Part shown: one piece after another, positions 60,261 to 64,000 of the stretch | Layout: the number at the start of each line of letters is the position of its first letter | Numbering within the stretch: the stretch's first letter is position 1 | Assembly: GCA_933228675.1 (NCBI GenBank) | Contig: OW121743.1 | Coordinates: forward strand, 372,001-436,000 | Source: Stomorhina lunata | Lineage: Eukaryota > Arthropoda > Insecta > Diptera > Rhiniidae | Direction: 5' to 3' | DNA length: 64,000 nt | Position numbers and translations under genes: made by a program | Notes under the pieces: model-generated | Databases searched by the model: none | What the model saw: only the letters and a program-made list of their open reading frames with translations | Told to the model about the DNA's origin: nothing

Positions 60261-62003
60261 ATACCACATTACCCCCACTTACCCTACATTAAATACCGTT
60301 TTTGAATGTGGAATTTAACCAGTACATTTCCCGTTTATGTAAATTTTATTTATTATTTTTTTAACATAACAATTAATTAAGTGGCGCATTTTTGAATAAA
60401 TGTTTAATCCAAATTTATCAAAAAGAAAAGAAGAAAAAAACTATATATCTTTAGAATTTAAGAAACATCCAGTCTAACTAACAAAATAACTAACATTTCA
60501 TTTTGTTATCAATCAATAAATCATCACTTTAAGAATAACTCTAGGTCCATTCTTCGTAGGACCTGTTTGCGCTACAAATGTACCTGTTAAATCAAATTTA
60601 ACTTTTTAATTTTATTTCACTTGATTTGTAAGTCTTGTTTAAGTAATTTTTCACTATTTAAACAAAAAAAATCAAATTTAAATCAAATAAAACAAAAAGG
60701 TTTCCTTAAAATTCGTAAATTCAATTTCATTTATTCTAATATATAATTTGTTTTTTTTTAAGTATTATTTTATTTTTGACTAGAGCAAAAATATATTATT
60801 AATATTTTTTTTTATTATTTTCCATATTTTTTTATGTATAATAAAATAAATTTTCTTTTAAGTTAAACTGTTGCAATATCCATGATTATTTATATTTTTT
60901 TAAGTTTTTTGTTAATTTATTTTTTTTGTTATTGTTTTCCTAAGTTTTAAAACAATTACCTTCAATATTTTTTTAAATATTTTGTTTAACAAATTTAACT
61001 TAAAATAAAATTTTAAACCAATATCTTTTTTTAAAAAAGCACTTAAGACACCCAATTTCAAATTTAATTGAATATTAATTACAAAAAAAAAAAAACAAAA
61101 ATAATTAAAAAAGAAAAAGAACTACACACCAATATTAAAAAAATCAACACTAATTGTAATCAATCAATTAAATAATTAATTAACTTAATTAACTACTAAC
61201 TGTATATTATTTATTTCTTTTGTAATTTTCTTATTTTTATATGTAAAATAAAATAAAATAAAATACTTATGAAATAAAATAAAAATTAAAAATATTATTA
61301 CTCTCTATGGTCTTTATTTATAATTTAAGCAATATTTGTATAAAAAACTCAAAAAAAAAATGTGGAAAATTAAACCAAAATTGATGTGTAGATTTGTGTA
61401 AATTTGTGAACAAAAAATCTTTAAATCAAAAATTATTTAAACAAAAAAATCTTGTTTCAAAATCTATGAAAAAAAATCAACAAATAAAAAAATAAAATAT
61501 AAAATTTAAGACACAAATTAATTATTAAATGTATGATGATGAATAATAAACAAAAAAACAAATTAACATTATTAAAAACAGTAAATCCAATTGGTGTTTT
61601 CTTTAAACAATTAAGGGGGTTTGGAAAGTGTTTGAGATCCCTACTATGGGTTTTAAGTTATAAACTTACTACCTTATTCATAAATGAAAAATAAAGTTAT
61701 GGCAAATTTATAAATCAAATTTTCCATACAAAATTTCTACAATAAGCATTCGATAGTTTTATAATTCATTTATGAATTAGTGGGTTAATGTCTAGTTATA
61801 CAGCTCAAAATTCACAATAGCAATTTCAATCACAATAACAATTTTAAATGGCAAATTCAGTTGTTAAAACTTCGGTTGTTATTAAAAAGAATCGCCCTAA
61901 ATCTTTTAAAACCATAAACCTTGTCAACTCATCACCTCTGGACGCAGCTTTTTCAGTCGAGTTATTGCTATTCTAACCTTATTAAGATTGCCGTCATCAT
62001 TAA
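60261..62003. other. Gene-free, extremely AT-rich sequence
   Basis: Long A and T runs and AAATAAAA repeats (61245-61290). The only structured piece is the 114-bp miniature element at 61671-61784. No gene was seen. Confidence 0.6.
61671..61784. mobile_element. 114-bp miniature element, copy 2 (copy 1 at 29591-29704)
   Basis: TTATTCATAAATGAA on the left and AATTCATAAATGAA on the complement of the right form the ends. The interior blocks match copy 1 in order. Confidence 0.65.
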
Positions 62004-62202
62004 CCCTTTGCGACTGACGTGGTTGTCAAGCAGGCACCAACAATAATTAAGTTTCGTTCTGAAATGAATTTTCTCTAAAAGCAATGCTGATAAATCAACA
62101 CTTAACAAACCGGATCTTGGAAAATTTAAGCCATGGAAATGTTTTCTGGCAGTCTACCACGTCAATATAATAGTAAATAATTTTCACGTCAGTTGCAGAG
62201 GG
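62004..62202. mobile_element. piggyBac-type miniature element (199 bp)
   Basis: TTAA flanks both ends (62000-62003, 62203-62206). The ends are inverted repeats, CCCTTTGCGACTGACGTG on the left and CCCTCTGCAACTGACGTG on the complement of the right, 16 of 18 identical. There is no coding capacity. Each end carries TGACGTG, a CRE/UPR-element-like word, probably by chance. Confidence 0.82.
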
Positions 62203-62429
62203 TTAATTTGTTCAGGCATGTCATTTTGGTAACATTTGTTTTATGCTAACAATTTGCAAAACTGGTCCTTCCATAATTTAAAAACGCTTTTTGTATCTGT
62301 CAAGAGGTTCTCCCTTAATCGTCAATACAGAAAAAGATACAATTACCAAACCCTGAGTTTTGTGTTTAACTCTTTTGTAAAATTTACGGATCTCATTTCA
62401 ACTCTTATGTATCTAAATTTCTTCACACA

Positions 62430-63470
62430 CACGACTCCCCATTTCTTTCCGTTTTCTTCGGAACAGACGTTTTCCTTCCCTTCTTTTCTCCCGATACTTA
62501 TCTTAAGTTCCACGCCTAACTTCTGACCGAGGGTTGCCATGTAGGCTGCATTTTTCTTAACAGTGGCATTGCGATCATACCAAGAGTTTTTAAGAGGAGG
62601 GGTTTGTAACCCTACTACCGTTTTGCAGGAGTCTTCATGGAGTTGCCATTGTGTGCAAATGTCGTAGGAACTAAAAATATATCCTCTGAGAAAGTCAATT
62701 GTTCTTTGGGAGAAATTGGTGGCTATTTGTTGAGATTGTAGCTTTGTGACCTCAAATTTCCTATGTTCTCACCTTGACTAAAACAAGGAAATAATCGAAG
62801 TTCATATTGGCTCCTTGAATCAAACGCACATCCTTTACACTTGATGAGTGTCTTCCGTCAACTACAACATGGTCTATCCCCACATGATAACCGCCGCAAA
62901 AAAAATCAATCTCATACTATCGTTACTATAAAGACTAGACTTACCAATAGTAGCTCAATAGCTCAAAGCAACTCAACGCAACCAAACCCCCCAAGCTTTG
63001 AAAGACTTTCCTCTACTTGGTCTTTTCATCGAAGTTTCGGACGTCCTCTGCTAACATAAGGGGGCATTTTTATTCTATTTTTAGCTTTTTAATAGTCTTA
63101 TCCCATATTTTTATAGTTCTTATGTAACACTCGCGGCACATGTTAGCTCCCTACAATAACGGGTCTTAGCGTAGTTCCCTGGGTGATACCACAAGGAGGT
63201 CGGTGTTCACAGTTGAGATGAAGGATAACTAAGATAAGTCTGGGCTTAACAAGTTAAGACCAATCAGAACTATTGCTTGGTATGAAACACTTCTACATCA
63301 CCCATTCAAATCAACTAGGATCATTTTGTCGTCATGATTGAGGCAGTTATCATAAACTTCCTCAAGTCGACCTTAAAAAGCTGTTTTTACATCGTCGTCG
63401 TTCTTCTCTGTGAGAGCGTGAACACAAATCAGGCTCAGATAAAAGTATTTAGCTTGAACGCGTATTGTCG
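62430..63470 (-). pseudogene. Decayed RTE-clade LINE endonuclease region
   Basis: On the minus strand, from about 63470 down, the broken translation gives LSLICVHALTEKNDDDVKTA and GRLEEVYDNCLNHD. Further on it gives IDHVVVDGRHSSSVKDVRLI followed by GANMNFDYFLVLVKVRT (about 62880-62780), and then SWYDRNATVKKNAAYMATLG (about 62590-62520). These are the apurinic-endonuclease-type N-terminus and linker of RTE elements; in databases such copies are often labelled craniofacial development protein 2-like. Stops and frameshifts interrupt it throughout, the stretch around 62900-63320 is hardly alignable, and no polymerase follows. Confidence 0.85.
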
Positions 63471-64000
63471 CCATTATTTAATACATTTGGGTAAACATGA
63501 AAATCAGATTTCGCATTCTTAGGCTACCTCTACTCAAATTAATTATTATGCTTATCATAAAACCGCACTGAAATTAATGCCTACTCTCAGCTATAGCACA
63601 GGTCACCTTTTGGTGTCATGCAACACCGTGATCTTTCCAAAGATACGCAATTATTTGCAAAATCCAAACCGTCAAATTATTTGCTTCATTGAAAATAGCT
63701 CATTTATATTAATAGGGAATCCACCATTTTATCACACACGCACAAATGAATGTGATAATCATATTAGCTGTGTGTTCAGAACTCCCAATATTGATAGCTC
63801 TTAATGAAAAACTCTTTATTATAATATGAGTAGAGTTGCATTATGTATAATTTATCAAAAATAATTGTTAAAACAATGAGAAAAAAATATAGATTGGTAG
63901 AAAATGTAAGTGCTATTATTTATATCCACAATTTATTATTTATAATTATTTAAAATAAATAATCATGGGTTTAATTATATAAATCATAAAAGATGTTTTA
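63471..64000. other. Gene-free sequence at the window edge
   Basis: Moderately AT-rich up to 63800 (possibly more of the decayed LINE on the minus strand) and then AT-rich. No supported gene. Confidence 0.5.

Overview
The window looks like nuclear DNA from a higher (probably calyptrate) fly. It is very AT-rich, with long gene-free stretches full of short homopolymers, and it carries one intron-containing gene whose protein I recognise as the fly bZIP factor Atf3. The transposon remnants (RTE-clade LINE, mariner-, hAT- and piggyBac-type short elements, and a mini-me-like repeat with a hairpin end and a GTCC/GTCT tract) fit a large dipteran genome. I cannot name the species from sequence alone.

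Layout. Positions 1 to about 47.4 kb hold no coding exon that I can support; this is a repeat-littered gene desert. Its structured parts are a compact 20-bp hairpin (2.6 kb); an element and minisatellite complex at 4.5-5.9 kb; a dispersed repeat at 8.6 kb with an inverted copy at 37.5 kb; piggyBac-type short elements at 12.9 and 16.5 kb (a third lies at 62.0 kb); a 1.1-kb terminal-inverted-repeat element at 14-15 kb; mini-me-like repeats at 17.8 kb and clustered at 33.3-36.1 kb; a 790-bp hAT-type element at 22.9-23.7 kb containing a piece of RTE reverse transcriptase; a 340-bp mariner-type element at 24.4 kb; a roughly 100-bp tandem array full of forkhead-like TGTTTAC/GTAAACA motifs at 39.8-41.2 kb; and further short inverted-repeat elements at 29.3, 43.2 and 45.2 kb.

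The gene. Atf3 is on the + strand. Three coding exons (47796-48035, 48180-48269, 54939-56423) join in phase 0 to give a predicted 604-residue protein. The complete bZIP domain and a long Ser/Thr/Asn-rich carboxyl half lie in the last exon. Intron 1 is 144 bp and intron 2 is 6.7 kb; intron 2 includes GC-richer islands that could be regulatory. The leader just upstream appears to begin at an acceptor-like or initiator-like site near 47449 and holds two overlapping short upstream reading frames.

Downstream of Atf3, AT-rich 3' UTR and flank give way to a 646-bp Tc1-like inverted-repeat element (59.3-59.9 kb), a second locus of the minisatellite-bearing element (60 kb), a piggyBac-type short element (62.0 kb) and a decayed RTE endonuclease region on the minus strand (62.4-63.5 kb). 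No tRNA, rRNA or CRISPR signal was seen. All family assignments rest on reading motifs by eye; no database search was possible.
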